DNA of 64,000 nucleotides from Streptomyces cacaoi (GTDB lineage: Bacteria > Actinomycetota > Actinomycetes > Streptomycetales > Streptomycetaceae). A program made the translations under genes and the position numbers. Each line of letters begins with the position of its first letter. Position 1 is the stretch's first letter. The notes under the pieces were generated by a model that was not told where the DNA came from, ran no database searches, and saw only the letters and a list, made by a program, of their open reading frames with translations. The DNA is taken from assembly GCF_006539165.1 (NCBI RefSeq), contig NZ_BJMM01000003.1, positions 310,001-374,000 on the forward strand, in the 5' to 3' direction. Shown one piece after another: positions 18,043 through 26,753 of the stretch.

Positions 18043-19769
18043 GGGGACTCCCACGGTGGCGCGTTGGACACCACCGGCACGGTGAAACGGTCGATCGTGG
18101 CCAGCACTTGGCCACGGAAACAGTATCGGGTGAGCGTCAGACGACCGGGCCGGTCCTCCGGCGGCCGGGCGGCGGACCCGGTGTCGGCGCGGTCCCTCCT
18201 CGCGCTCCGCGGGCGGAAGTCGTCCATCTCCGTCGGTGGGTACATGCAGCTGGTGACCGACTTGGAGCGCGGCGGCTCGTGCCCCGTCGCCGCGGCCCGC
18301 ACCCCGTCGTCGGGCAGCGTGTACTCCAGCACCTTTTCGCGGGCCATCCCGACCCGCGGCTTCTCGGGCCCGGGCCGGTCCGGCTGCGGGGCCGCCTCGC
18401 TGACGAGCAGCAGCCCGAGTGCCGCCAGCACGCCCACCCCCGCCAGACCGAGGAAGCCGGTGAGCGCGTCCGCCACGCGCCGCTGGACCCGGGCGGCCGC
18501 CCGGCCGGGCTCCGGCTCCGAGGGGGACGCGGCCGCCGGGTCGCCCGGACCGGCCGCTCCAGCGCCCGGGTCCGGCTGCGCCGGTATGTGCGCCGTCACC
18601 GCGAAGCCGCCGGCGGGTGTCGGCTCCGCCTCCAGCGTCCCGCCGAGCAGCGTCACCCGCTCCCGCAGCCCGACGAGGCCGCGCCCCGAGCCGAGCCCGG
18701 TCGCCGCCGGTCCGTCGGGCGGCGCCCCGTTGCGTACGCGCACGTCCACCCGGTCGCCGGTGTGGGTGACGGCCACCGTCACCCGCGCCCCGGCGGCGTA
18801 CCGGTGCACATTGGTCAGGGCCTCGCGTACCACGCGGTGCACGGCCCGGCGCACCTGGGCCGGGCGGTCGTCCAGGTCCGGGCCGTCCCAGGCCAGTTCG
18901 ACCGGGACGCCGCCGCGCCGGGACTCCTCGGCCAGCGCCTCGATGTCGGAGCGGGTGCCCGTGGTGTCGGTCAGCGCGCCCGTCCCGGTGTCCTGCCCCA
19001 ACGGGCCGAGGACGCCGAGCACTTCGCGCAGCTCCCGCATGGCGTCCCCGGTGGCCCGCCGTACCAGGGCCGCCTCGTCGCGCAGTTCGGGCGACTCCTT
19101 CTCCAGCGCCATCTCCAGACCGCCGGTGTGCAGCGAGATCAGGCTGAGCCGGTGGCCGACGAGGTCGTGCATCTCGGCGGCGATCCGGGACCGCTCGTGC
19201 ATCCGGGACTCGCTCTCCGCGAGCCGCCGGGCCGTCTCGGCGGCGGCGGCGCGTTCCCGCAACGCCCGCAGCAGCCGCTCCTGCTGTCCCCGCGAGGTGC
19301 CGACGAGCCCCGGCACCACCAGCGTGGTGGCCGCGAGCACGGTACCGAGCGCGAACCCGAGGGAGTGGCCGCCCAGCCCGACGGACGGGGCGAGGGCGAC
19401 GGAGACCAGCACCGTGGCCGCGGCCGAGCCGGACAGCACGGCGGTCCTGCGCCGCGGGGCCGTGAGCTGCCGGGCCGCCGTGTAGGCGGCCGCCGCGGCC
19501 GGCAGCCCGGCGGCGGGCAGCAGTCCCAGGACGACCGCGAGGCCCAGCAGGCTGACGACGGGGAAGCGACGGCGTACGGCGAGCAGGGCGAGGGTGACGG
19601 CGCCGAGGGGCAGCAGCGCCAGGTCGGGCGGCGGATCGCCCAGTCCGTGGACGAGTTGCTGGGTGAGCAGCATCAGCAGGCCGCCGCCGAGCACTTCCGC
19701 GAGCGCGCGCCACAGTCCTCGGCCCTGCTCGCCGGATGCCGTGAAGGGGCTACGGGAGCTGGTGATCAT
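18039..19769 (-). CDS. Sensor histidine kinase with C-terminal membrane helix and extracytoplasmic tail
   Basis: A 576-residue kinase of the HisKA_3 class. About five N-terminal membrane helices (residues 20-155) precede the H box with His201 (AAEMHDLVGHRLSLI). The ATP domain has VVREALTNVHRYA and GSGRGLVGLRERV. Unlike standard members, the protein continues after about residue 395. A Pro/Gly linker leads to a membrane helix (about 432-458, FLGLAGVGVLAALGLLLVS), then a roughly 118-residue tail with Cys508 and Cys550, predicted outside the cell. The tail may be a sensor for an envelope signal. Confidence 0.92.
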   Translation of the reverse strand: MITSSRSPFTASGEQGRGLWRALAEVLGGGLLMLLTQQLVHGLGDPPPDLALLPLGAVTLALLAVRRRFPVVSLLGLAVVLGLLPAAGLPAAAAAYTAARQLTAPRRRTAVLSGSAAATVLVSVALAPSVGLGGHSLGFALGTVLAATTLVVPGLVGTSRGQQERLLRALRERAAAAETARRLAESESRMHERSRIAAEMHDLVGHRLSLISLHTGGLEMALEKESPELRDEAALVRRATGDAMRELREVLGVLGPLGQDTGTGALTDTTGTRSDIEALAEESRRGGVPVELAWDGPDLDDRPAQVRRAVHRVVREALTNVHRYAAGARVTVAVTHTGDRVDVRVRNGAPPDGPAATGLGSGRGLVGLRERVTLLGGTLEAEPTPAGGFAVTAHIPAQPDPGAGAAGPGDPAAASPSEPEPGRAAARVQRRVADALTGFLGLAGVGVLAALGLLLVSEAAPQPDRPGPEKPRVGMAREKVLEYTLPDDGVRAAATGHEPPRSKSVTSCMYPPTEMDDFRPRSARRDRADTGSAARPPEDRPGRLTLTRYCFRGQVLATIDRFTVPVVSNAPPWESP

Positions 19770-19853
19770 CGCTCAATTGTGCGGCCTGGCGGTGGCCCGC
19801 CCGGTGCGCCCGGTGCCGTGGCCCGGTGGCCGGCCGGGGGCGCGCGGGGGAGT

Positions 19854-20048
19854 TCAGCCGTGCCGCGCCCGGCGCAGCGCTTCGGCGATCTCCTCGTCCG
19901 CGACGGCCATGGCGGCCTCGGCGCGGGTGTACCAGATCTCCCGCCTGGCCGGGGCGAGCCCTTCCCAGGGGTGCCGCTCGGCACTGAACCCGAGGGTGCC
20001 GTACAGCGACCTCGCGTATCGCTCGCGCCGGTCGATGTCACTGCTCAC
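19854..20048 (-). CDS. Small conserved-looking protein, unknown function
   Basis: A 64-residue, highly charged protein (begins SSDIDRRERYARSLYGTLGF, includes EIWYTRAEAAMAVADEEIAEAL). GTG 20048 is preceded by AGGAGG at excellent spacing, which fixes the start and supports expression. It looks mostly helical with no membrane segment. Short proteins of this type occur in Streptomyces, but I know no function. Confidence 0.72.
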   Translation of the reverse strand: MSSDIDRRERYARSLYGTLGFSAERHPWEGLAPARREIWYTRAEAAMAVADEEIAEALRRARHG

Positions 20049-20148
20049 AAGGCTCCTCCTGGCGTCCGACGGTCCGGGCGGTCGGAGTGTAGCCGCGCCG
20101 GGGGAGACGGCGGCGGGCGGGCGGGGCGGCGGGCACCTCGACGCTAAA

Positions 20149-20164
20149 TGCAACTCGTCTTGCA
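20149..20164. promoter_or_regulatory. Candidate operator upstream of the alpha/beta hydrolase
   Basis: Inverted repeat TGCAA-CTCGTC-TTGCA 62 bases upstream of the hydrolase start. The local sequence is AT-richer than its surroundings and includes TTGCAG (20160-20165) as a weak -35. The TetR gene on the other side of the hydrolase could act here; this is speculative. Confidence 0.35.
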
Positions 20165-20226
20165 GTAATTCGCGGCCGGTGCCACACTGCACTTAACGCA
20201 GGTGTACTTACATTAAGGATGCGGCC

Positions 20227-21444
20227 GTGCAGCAGCTCTTCTTCCACGACAACGACAACTTCTGGTTCGAAACGCTCCGCTCGCTGGGGCACATCGCCTA
20301 CGGCGGAGCCGACCTGGGCGAGGTGCTGTACACGGCCGGGCGGATCAAGTCCGGCGACTACGACAGCTGGTACGAGGAGTGGGCCGGCACCGCGGAGCGC
20401 CTGGGAAAGGTGGCCGACGAGGCGGAGCGGGGCGGCCACACCGTCACCGCGCGGGACACCTACCTGCGCGTGTCGAACTACTACCGCACCGCCGAGTTCT
20501 TCCTGCACGGCGACCCGGACGACCCCCGCATCCGGACGGCCTACGACCGGTCCGTCGAAGCGTTCCACCGCTACGTGGACCTGGCCGGCCCCACCATCGA
20601 ACGGATCGCGGTGCCGTACGAGGACACCACCCTGCCCGGCTACTTCTACCCGAGCCCGCTGCCGGGCCGGCAGCCGCTGATCGTGATGCACAACGGATTC
20701 GACGGCACGGCCGAGGAGATGCGCTTCATGGGTGCGCTCGCGGCGCAGGAGCGCGGCTACCACGTGCTCTGCTTCGACGGCCCCGGCCAGCCCGGCACCC
20801 GGCACACCCAGGGGCTGCTGTTCCGGCCCGACTGGGAGAACGTCGTCGGCCCCGTGATCGACCACGCGCTGGGCCGGCCCGAGGTCGACCCGGAGAAGAT
20901 CAGCCTCTACGGCGCCAGCCTCGGCGGGCTGCTGTGCGTCCGCGCCGCCGCCTACGAGCCGCGGCTGAAGGCGGTCATCGCCAACGACGGTGTCTACGAC
21001 CTCGGTGCCCTCGGCGCGCGGTTCCTCGGCGGGGACCGGGACACCGTCGAGCGGGCCCTGCGTGCGGAGTCGGCGCCGGAGGCCGATGCCGCCATCGCCG
21101 CCGCCATGCGGCAACACCCCGGCGCCCGCTGGGCGTTCGAGAACGGGCAGTTCGTGATGGGCGGCGACACCCCGCGCGCGTTCGCGGCACGGTCCCTGGA
21201 CTACCACCTGCGCGGGATCGCGGAGCGGGTCTCCTGCGCCGTGCTGATCTGCGAGGCCGTCGCCGACCTCTTCTTCGAGGGGCAGCCCGAGCAGGTGTAC
21301 AACGCGCTGACCACGCGGGACAAGACGCTGCTGCGGTTCACCGAGGAGGAGGGCGCCGACGCGCACTGCCACTTCGGCGCGCAGCGCTACGCGGCGGGCA
21401 GGATGCTCGACTGGCTCGACGAGCGCACCCCGGTCGTCCGCTGA
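20227..21444 (+). CDS. Alpha/beta hydrolase with N-terminal helical domain (DHPON-hydrolase/FrsA-like)
   Basis: A 405-residue enzyme. A helical cap of about 130 residues (FETLRSLGHIAYGGADLGEV, YEEWAGTAERL) precedes the hydrolase core, which begins ERIAVPYEDTTLPGYFY. The nucleophile is Ser231 in YGASLGG; the acid is in EAVADLFFEG and the His in DAHCHFGAQ. This layout matches C-C or ester hydrolases such as 2,6-dihydroxypseudooxynicotine hydrolase. GTG 20227 follows AAGGA at 7-8 bases. Convergent with a TetR gene, sharing a hairpin. Confidence 0.85.
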   Translation: MQQLFFHDNDNFWFETLRSLGHIAYGGADLGEVLYTAGRIKSGDYDSWYEEWAGTAERLGKVADEAERGGHTVTARDTYLRVSNYYRTAEFFLHGDPDDPRIRTAYDRSVEAFHRYVDLAGPTIERIAVPYEDTTLPGYFYPSPLPGRQPLIVMHNGFDGTAEEMRFMGALAAQERGYHVLCFDGPGQPGTRHTQGLLFRPDWENVVGPVIDHALGRPEVDPEKISLYGASLGGLLCVRAAAYEPRLKAVIANDGVYDLGALGARFLGGDRDTVERALRAESAPEADAAIAAAMRQHPGARWAFENGQFVMGGDTPRAFAARSLDYHLRGIAERVSCAVLICEAVADLFFEGQPEQVYNALTTRDKTLLRFTEEEGADAHCHFGAQRYAAGRMLDWLDERTPVVR

Positions 21445-21462
21445 GGCGGCCGGCGGCTCAGC
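21440..21462. terminator. Bidirectional hairpin over both stop codons
   Basis: GCTGAG (21440-21445) pairs with CTCAGC (21457-21462). The structure includes the hydrolase TGA and the opposing TetR stop, so it may end both convergent transcripts. Imperfect inner stem. Confidence 0.45.
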
Positions 21463-22105
21463 CCCGGGGCCGTCCGCCGGAGGGGCCCGGGGTCCCGGCG
21501 CCGGGTGAGGACCGCCCGGCGGCCAGCGCCCGGTCGACGAGGACCTCGACGTCGTCGGCGGGCGCGTAGTCCCACAGCGCCCGCAGATAGAGCGGCGCGA
21601 GGACGAGATCGAGCACCATCTCGGCGGTGGGCGGGCTGCCGCCCCGCTCCGCCTCGCGGTCCAGCGCCCGTTGCAGCTCCAGGACACGGCTGCTGACGTA
21701 GTCCTCCGAGCGCAGCCGGTCGTCGTCGGCGTGGTCGCCGAGCGCGGGTGAGAAGGCGGCGGTCAGCGCGCGGAAGAAGGCGAAGCCGTCGGGCCGGCGC
21801 AGCTGCGAGGCGACGGCCCCGGCCCAGGTGAGCAGGTCGTCGCGGAGGTCGCCGGTGTCCGGGAACGGCGCCTGCTCGTTCAGCCGGGCCGTGGCCACGT
21901 CCAGCACGAGCGTCTCGACCGATCCCCAGCGGCGGTAGATCGTGACCTCGTGCACACCGGACAGCTCGGCGATCTCCCGCACCGTGAGGTCCGTCCTGCC
22001 GTCGGCGAGCAGGCTGCGCACCGCCTCGTGCACCGCCGCGCGGGTCCGTGCCGTGCGTCCGCCGGGGCGCCGTCGAGGAGCCGGTGAGGAGGAGGCCGTG
22101 GTCAT
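21458..22105 (-). CDS. TetR-family transcriptional regulator
   Basis: A 215-residue repressor. The N-terminal helix-turn-helix (residues about 18-65) reads ARTRAAVHEAVRSLL, TVREIAELSGVHEVTIYRRW. The C-terminal ligand domain has the TetR_C pattern (APLYLRALWDYAPADD). ATG 22105 is used because the in-frame extension upstream lacks a ribosome site. It is divergent from the metallo-hydrolase at 22264 and convergent with the hydrolase, so either may be its target. Confidence 0.91.
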   Translation of the reverse strand: MTTASSSPAPRRRPGGRTARTRAAVHEAVRSLLADGRTDLTVREIAELSGVHEVTIYRRWGSVETLVLDVATARLNEQAPFPDTGDLRDDLLTWAGAVASQLRRPDGFAFFRALTAAFSPALGDHADDDRLRSEDYVSSRVLELQRALDREAERGGSPPTAEMVLDLVLAPLYLRALWDYAPADDVEVLVDRALAAGRSSPGAGTPGPSGGRPRG

Positions 22106-22263
22106 GCGGTCAGGGTATCGACCCGGCACCGCCGCGCACGCCGCGCCCATCGGCCGCCCGCACCGGCACCGGCCCGTGGGTGCCCCCGTCTGACCTGGGC
22201 GTTCGCTTCTGCCGCCGGCGAACAGGCGGCCCCGCGTGCCGGGATCGTTGGCAGGGTGGGCCC

Positions 22264-22917
22264 ATGAAGATCACCAAGTTCGGTCATGCGTGCGTACGGC
22301 TGGAGCGGAACGGCCGGGCGCTCGTCATCGACCCGGGAGCCATGACTCCCGAACGCGGCGTGACCGCGGGGGCCGAGGCCGTCCTCGTCACACACGAACA
22401 CTTCGACCACTTCGAGCCGGAGCAGCTGCGCGGCACCGAGGCCGACGTCTACACCTGCCCCGGTGTCGCCCGGCACCTGGACGGGTTCGGGGACCGGGTG
22501 CACGTCGTCGGGGACGGCGACACCTTCTCCGCCGCGGGCTTCGAGGTGACGGTGAAGGGCGAGAAGCACCACTACAGCCACCCGGACGCGCCGCCGGTCG
22601 ACAACATCGGCTTCCTGGTCGACGGCGAGGTCTTCCACCCGGGAGACGCGCTGACCGTCGTCGAGGCGCCGACCCTGCTGGTGCCAGGACAGGCGCCGTG
22701 GCTGACGGTCCCCGCGCTGATCGACTATCTGCGCCGCACGGCACCCGACCGGGCCTACGCCGTCCACGACGGTCTTTTGAGCGACTGGGGGCTGCACGTC
22801 CTGGACGGCGTCCTCGCCCGGGAGGCGGACCGGACGGGCACCGAGATCCGGCGTCTCCTGCCGGGCGAGAGCGTCGAGGTGCCGACGGGCGGTACCGGCC
22901 GGACGACGGCGCCGTAG
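22264..22917 (+). CDS. Metallo-beta-lactamase-fold hydrolase (UlaG-like)
   Basis: A 217-residue enzyme with the two-metal motif THEHFDHF (HxHxDH), a downstream metal His in KHHYSHPDAP and the Asp of FHPGDAL. These small MBL-fold proteins hydrolyse phosphodiesters or lactones, or are of unknown substrate. The N terminus MKITKFGHACVRL is typical of the family. Divergent from TetR. Confidence 0.9.
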   Translation: MKITKFGHACVRLERNGRALVIDPGAMTPERGVTAGAEAVLVTHEHFDHFEPEQLRGTEADVYTCPGVARHLDGFGDRVHVVGDGDTFSAAGFEVTVKGEKHHYSHPDAPPVDNIGFLVDGEVFHPGDALTVVEAPTLLVPGQAPWLTVPALIDYLRRTAPDRAYAVHDGLLSDWGLHVLDGVLAREADRTGTEIRRLLPGESVEVPTGGTGRTTAP

Positions 22918-22976
22918 ACCCGTCCCGCTTCCCCCGCGTCCCATGCGTCGCGTGCCTCCCAACACCCCCCACGCGG

Positions 22977-22997
22977 CCGGAAGTTGGCTCCTTCCGG
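22977..22997. terminator. Hairpin between metallo-hydrolase and GNAT genes
   Basis: CCGGAAG-N7-CTTCCGG, about 60 bases after the metallo-hydrolase stop and 87 before the GNAT start. Position fits a terminator, though an operator for the GNAT gene is possible. Confidence 0.4.
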
Positions 22998-23083
22998 TGG
23001 GTGAGAGACGCAGAGGACGGCGTGCCGGAGGCCGTACTCTGGGCCGGCCGGTTCGCTGCCGCTCGGCCTCGGAGGGTTCGGAA

Positions 23084-23881
23084 ATGGGAACTGCACAGTC
23101 CGTCGAATCGCTGGAGCAGCTCACCACGGTCTGGCGAGCCGCGGTGCTCGACCGGAACCCGGAGGCGGATGTCCGCGACCTCCCCGGCCTCGCCGTCCGG
23201 TGGGCCGACTGCCGGTTCGCCTTCTGGAACTGTGTCGCGCTCACCGGGACCGGCGCCGATGCCGCGCTCGTCGAGCAGCGGTTGTGCCGGGCGGCGGACC
23301 TCATGCGGGCGAAGCAGCACCCGGGCTATCTGCTGGTCTTCGAGGACCTGCTGGGTGAGGAGGCCCGCGCCGCACTGGGCTCCGCCGCCGAGAAGGCAGG
23401 GCTCGCCCACGGCTTCCGCGGCATCGGCATGGCCGGGGACCTGCTGCCGCTTCCCGAGCCCCACCACCCGGAGCTGACCTTCGAACGGGTCACCACCGAC
23501 CGGCAGCTGCGGGCGTACGCGGACCTCAACTCCCGTGCCTACGGGATGCCGTTGGAGGACGGCAGGGACGGGCTCGTCGGCACCCGGCTGTGGACGGAGC
23601 GTGCGTACGCCTACCTGGGAGTGCGGGACGGCGTTCCGGTGGCCGGAGCCGCGACGCTGGAGGCCGACGGCCGTCTCTTCGTCGCGCTCGTCGTCACCGA
23701 CCCGGACCAGCAGCGCCGCGGGTACGGCGAGGCGGTCACCAGGAAGGCGCTGTACGAGGGCGGCCGGGCCACGGGGCTGACCAGGGCGACGCTCCACGCG
23801 ACGCCCGCGGGCGCGCCCGTCTATCCGCGCATCGGCTTCGTGCCGAACACACCCGTGCACTTCTACGGGCTGCGGGAGTGA
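23084..23881 (+). CDS. GNAT-family N-acetyltransferase
   Basis: A 265-residue protein. The N-terminal half is a divergent, GNAT-like domain (VRWADCRFAFWNCVAL). The C-terminal half holds the acetyl-CoA site (VALVVTDPDQQRRGYGEAVT, the Q/R-x-x-G-x-G/A loop) and the final PVYPRIGFVPNTPVHFY strand. ATG 23084 has GGAGGG 8 bases upstream, which settles the start. Substrate unknown. Confidence 0.9.
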   Translation: MGTAQSVESLEQLTTVWRAAVLDRNPEADVRDLPGLAVRWADCRFAFWNCVALTGTGADAALVEQRLCRAADLMRAKQHPGYLLVFEDLLGEEARAALGSAAEKAGLAHGFRGIGMAGDLLPLPEPHHPELTFERVTTDRQLRAYADLNSRAYGMPLEDGRDGLVGTRLWTERAYAYLGVRDGVPVAGAATLEADGRLFVALVVTDPDQQRRGYGEAVTRKALYEGGRATGLTRATLHATPAGAPVYPRIGFVPNTPVHFYGLRE

Positions 23882-23924
23882 GCTGAGCGGCCCGCCCCGA
23901 CGGGTGCCCCGCCGTACCGGTGAT

Positions 23925-23974
23925 CCACGGCCCGACCCACGGGCCTGACCCACGGCCTCACCCACGGCCTGATC
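23925..23974. repeat. Imperfect 12-base tandem repeat
   Basis: CCACGGCCTGAC-like units begin at 23925, 23937, 23949 and 23962. They lie in the 223-base gap before the amine oxidase. No coding role is seen. Confidence 0.7.
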
Positions 23975-24104
23975 CGCAGCATGCTCCACGGCCGGACCGC
24001 GCGCCGGAGTGTCGCGGAAGCCGTGCCGCCGCCCGGCTGTAGCTTCCGGTGCCTGCCTCCGCCGAAGGCAGGAGCGAGAGGCACACCGGGCGGAGAAGGG
24101 CGCG

Positions 24105-25451
24105 ATGGGAACCACCGGACATGACGTCGTGATCGTCGGAGCGGGATTCGCCGGGCTCACGGCCGCCCGCGAACTGCACGCGGCCGGATGCGACATCCTG
24201 CTGCTGGAGGCACGCTGCCGGGTCGGAGGGCGGGCGCTGACCCGGTTCCTGCCGGACGGTACCCAGCTCGACCTGGGCGGCCAGTGGATCGGCCCCGCCC
24301 AGACCCGTATCGGGGAACTCGTCCGGCACTTCGGCATCGACACCTACCCCACACCGGAACACGGCGACCCCGTCGTCGACTACGGCGGCGAACGGCGCAC
24401 GGACGTGCCCGCCGAGGCCGGCCGGCTCCTCGCCGAGATCGACGCCCTCAGCCGGCAGGTCCCGCCGGAGCGCCCCTGGGCGGCGGAGCAGGCCACCGCC
24501 GCCGACCGGCAGACCTTCGCGTCCTGGCTGGCCGCCTCCGGCCACCCGGAGCAGGCGCAGCGGTACGTGGGACGGGTGATCTCGGGCGGGCTCCTCGCGG
24601 GCAGCCCCGCCGAGACGTCGCTCCTGGAGACGCTGTTCTACGTGGCCTCCGGCGGAGGCGTCGACGCGCTGCTCGGCTACCGCGGCGGGGCACAGGAGAC
24701 CCGGATCGTCGGCGGGGCCCAGCACATCGCGGAGCGCATGGCGGACGAACTGCCGCCGGGCGCACTGCGGTTGGGCGAACCGGTCGTGGGTGTCGAGCAC
24801 GGCGCCGACGGTGTGCGCGTGGTGACCCGGCTCGCCGCGTACCCGGCCGCACATGCCGTCATCGCGCTGCCGCCGGTCCTCGCGGGGCAGCTGCGCCACG
24901 ACCCGCCGCTGAGCGCGCTGCGTGCCGGGGCGCTGCAACGGCAGGCCGCGGGCACGGCGTTGAAGGTGCACGCCGTCTATCCGGAGCCCTTCTGGGGTGC
25001 GGACGGGCTCTCCGGGCTGTCCACGTCGGACTCCGGTGTGCTGACCGAGACCGTCGACAACACGCCGCCGGGAGCGCCGAGAGCGGTACTGACCGCGTTC
25101 GCCTACGGCGACGAGGCCGTGGCCCTGCGCCGGAGCAGCCCCGAGGAACGGCAGGCGGCGGTCACCGAGCGGCTCGGCGCGCTCTTCGGTGAACGCGCCC
25201 GGCAGCCGCAGGAGTTCATCACCCACGACTGGCTGGCCCAGGAGTGGACGCGCGGCTGCTTCTCGGCGCACTTCGCGCCCGGCGGCCGGACCGCGTTCGG
25301 CGGTCTGCTGCACACGCCGGAGGGGCGGCTGCACTGGGCGGGCACGGAGACCGCCGTCCACGGGAACGGCTACTTCGACGGGGCCGTGGAGTCCGGACTG
25401 CGGGCCGCCCGCGACGTGCTCGCCGCGCGGACGCCGTCCAGCACTGGATGA
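24105..25451 (+). CDS. Flavin-dependent amine oxidase (monoamine oxidase family)
   Basis: A 448-residue FAD enzyme that oxidises amines to imines with H2O2 release. The dinucleotide site VVIVGAGFAGLTAAREL (GxGxxG at about 13-18) leads to the acidic LLLEARCRVGGR segment. LDLGGQWIGPAQ is the second FAD contact, and the C-terminal LHWAGTETAVHGNGYFDGA matches the family end. ATG 24105 follows GGAGAAGGG. The absence of a secretion signal suggests a cytosolic enzyme. It is stand-alone, convergent with a VOC gene. Confidence 0.92.
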   Translation: MGTTGHDVVIVGAGFAGLTAARELHAAGCDILLLEARCRVGGRALTRFLPDGTQLDLGGQWIGPAQTRIGELVRHFGIDTYPTPEHGDPVVDYGGERRTDVPAEAGRLLAEIDALSRQVPPERPWAAEQATAADRQTFASWLAASGHPEQAQRYVGRVISGGLLAGSPAETSLLETLFYVASGGGVDALLGYRGGAQETRIVGGAQHIAERMADELPPGALRLGEPVVGVEHGADGVRVVTRLAAYPAAHAVIALPPVLAGQLRHDPPLSALRAGALQRQAAGTALKVHAVYPEPFWGADGLSGLSTSDSGVLTETVDNTPPGAPRAVLTAFAYGDEAVALRRSSPEERQAAVTERLGALFGERARQPQEFITHDWLAQEWTRGCFSAHFAPGGRTAFGGLLHTPEGRLHWAGTETAVHGNGYFDGAVESGLRAARDVLAARTPSSTG

Positions 25452-25467
25452 ACGGCGCGGGCGCCGT

Positions 25468-25875
25468 TCAGCGCTGGATGAACCGGAGCATGTTCCCCGC
25501 CGGGTCGCGGAAGGCGCAGTCGCGGACGCCGTAGGGCTGGTCGACCGGCTCCTGGAGGACCTCGCCGCCGGCCGCCCGGATGCGTTCGAAGGTGGCGTCG
25601 CAGTCGTCGGTGTCGAAGAGGACCGCACGCAGCAGGCCCTTCGCCAGGAGCTCCGCCATGGCCTGCCGGTCGGCGGGGGAGGCGTTCGGATCCGCGAGGG
25701 GCGGTTCGAGGACGATGCTCACCTCGGGCTGTGCGGGCGCCCCGAGGGTGACCCAGCGCATCCCCTCGTAGGCCACGTCGTTGCGGACCTCCAGGCCGAG
25801 CACGTCCCGGTAGAAGGCGAGCGCCTTGTCGTGGTCGTCGACGGCGATGAAGCAGGTGGAAACCTTGATGTTCAT
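25468..25875 (-). CDS. VOC-superfamily (glyoxalase-like) protein
   Basis: A 135-residue protein with two beta-alpha-beta-beta-beta modules (IKVSTCFIAVDDHDKALAFYRD... and LLRAVLFDTDDCDATFERI... CAFRDPAGNMLRFIQ). Members bind a metal and act as glyoxalases, dioxygenases or resistance proteins. ATG 25875 is taken; GTG three codons upstream is equally possible. It begins 11 bases after the AraC gene and is probably co-transcribed. Confidence 0.87.
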   Translation of the reverse strand: MNIKVSTCFIAVDDHDKALAFYRDVLGLEVRNDVAYEGMRWVTLGAPAQPEVSIVLEPPLADPNASPADRQAMAELLAKGLLRAVLFDTDDCDATFERIRAAGGEVLQEPVDQPYGVRDCAFRDPAGNMLRFIQR

Positions 25876-25885
25876 GGGGTTCACG

Positions 25886-26305
25886 CTACGGGCGGGGGCT
25901 CCGCCGCGCTTCTCCGATCCTGACCGGCCGGGTGTGGACCATGGCGAGACAGGGCGGGACGGCGGCGCTCTCGTCGTGCGGGCGGGCCCGGTAGGCGCTG
26001 GGGCTCTCGCCGACCAGCTCGGTGAACCGGGAGCTGAACGACCCCAGCGAGCTGCATCCGACCGCGAAGCAGACCTCCGTCACCGACAGATCGCCCCGGC
26101 GCAGCAGCGCCTTGGCCCGCTCGATCCGCCGCGTCATCAGATAGCTGTACGGCGTCTCGCCGAAGGCGGCGCGGAAGCTGCGGGAGAAGTGGCCGGGCGA
26201 CATGAGGGCCGAGCGGGCCAGCACGGGGACGTCGAGCGGCGCCGCGTAGTCGCGGTCCATCATGTCGCGGGCCCGGCGCAGCCGGACGAGGTCGTCCAGG
26301 TTCAC
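25886..26305 (-). CDS. Minimal AraC-family regulator
   Basis: A 139-residue protein consisting almost only of the two helix-turn-helix modules of AraC regulators (LDVPVLARSALMSPGHFSRSFRAAF, then VTEVCFAVGCSSLGSFSSRFTELVG). The usual N-terminal ligand domain is missing, so it resembles the short SoxS/MarA layout. GTG 26305 starts the coding unit. The VOC gene follows directly, suggesting a regulator-resistance pair. Confidence 0.9.
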   Translation of the reverse strand: MNLDDLVRLRRARDMMDRDYAAPLDVPVLARSALMSPGHFSRSFRAAFGETPYSYLMTRRIERAKALLRRGDLSVTEVCFAVGCSSLGSFSSRFTELVGESPSAYRARPHDESAAVPPCLAMVHTRPVRIGEARRSPRP

Positions 26306-26366
26306 CCGTCCAGCGTCGCACGGCCCGCCGACACCGCCGCGGTGCCGCGGGCCTGTGCGGCGGCGG

Positions 26367-26753
26367 TCACGCGCTGTGCTGGATCTGGATCAGGTTGCCG
26401 CAGGTGTCGTCGAAGACGGCCGTGGTGACCGGGCCCATCTTCAGCGGTTCCTGGGTGAACCGGACCCCCTGCTCGCGCAGCCGGACGAACTCGGAGTGCA
26501 CATCGTCCACCGCGAACGAGGCGAGCGGGATGCCGTCCTGGACGAGGGCCTCCTTGTACGGCCGGACCGCGGGGTGGCCGTCCGGCTCCAGCAGGAGTTC
26601 CGTGCCGTCCGGGTCCTCGGGCGACACCACCGTGAGCCACTTGTCGGTGCCGATCGGGATCTCGTGCTTCTTCAGGAAGCCGAGCACCTCGGTGTAGAAG
26701 CGCAGCGCCTTGTCCTGGTCGTCGACGTAGACGCTCGTCAGATTGATCTTCAT
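26367..26753 (-). CDS. VOC-superfamily (glyoxalase-like) protein
   Basis: A 128-residue VOC protein (INLTSVYVDDQDKALRFYTEVLGF, GNLIQIQHSA), a paralogue of the one at 25468. Its ATG overlaps the ArsR stop by four bases (ATGA), so translation is coupled to the regulator. A role in handling an electrophile or drug sensed by that regulator is inferred from the pairing. Confidence 0.9.
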   Translation of the reverse strand: MKINLTSVYVDDQDKALRFYTEVLGFLKKHEIPIGTDKWLTVVSPEDPDGTELLLEPDGHPAVRPYKEALVQDGIPLASFAVDDVHSEFVRLREQGVRFTQEPLKMGPVTTAVFDDTCGNLIQIQHSA

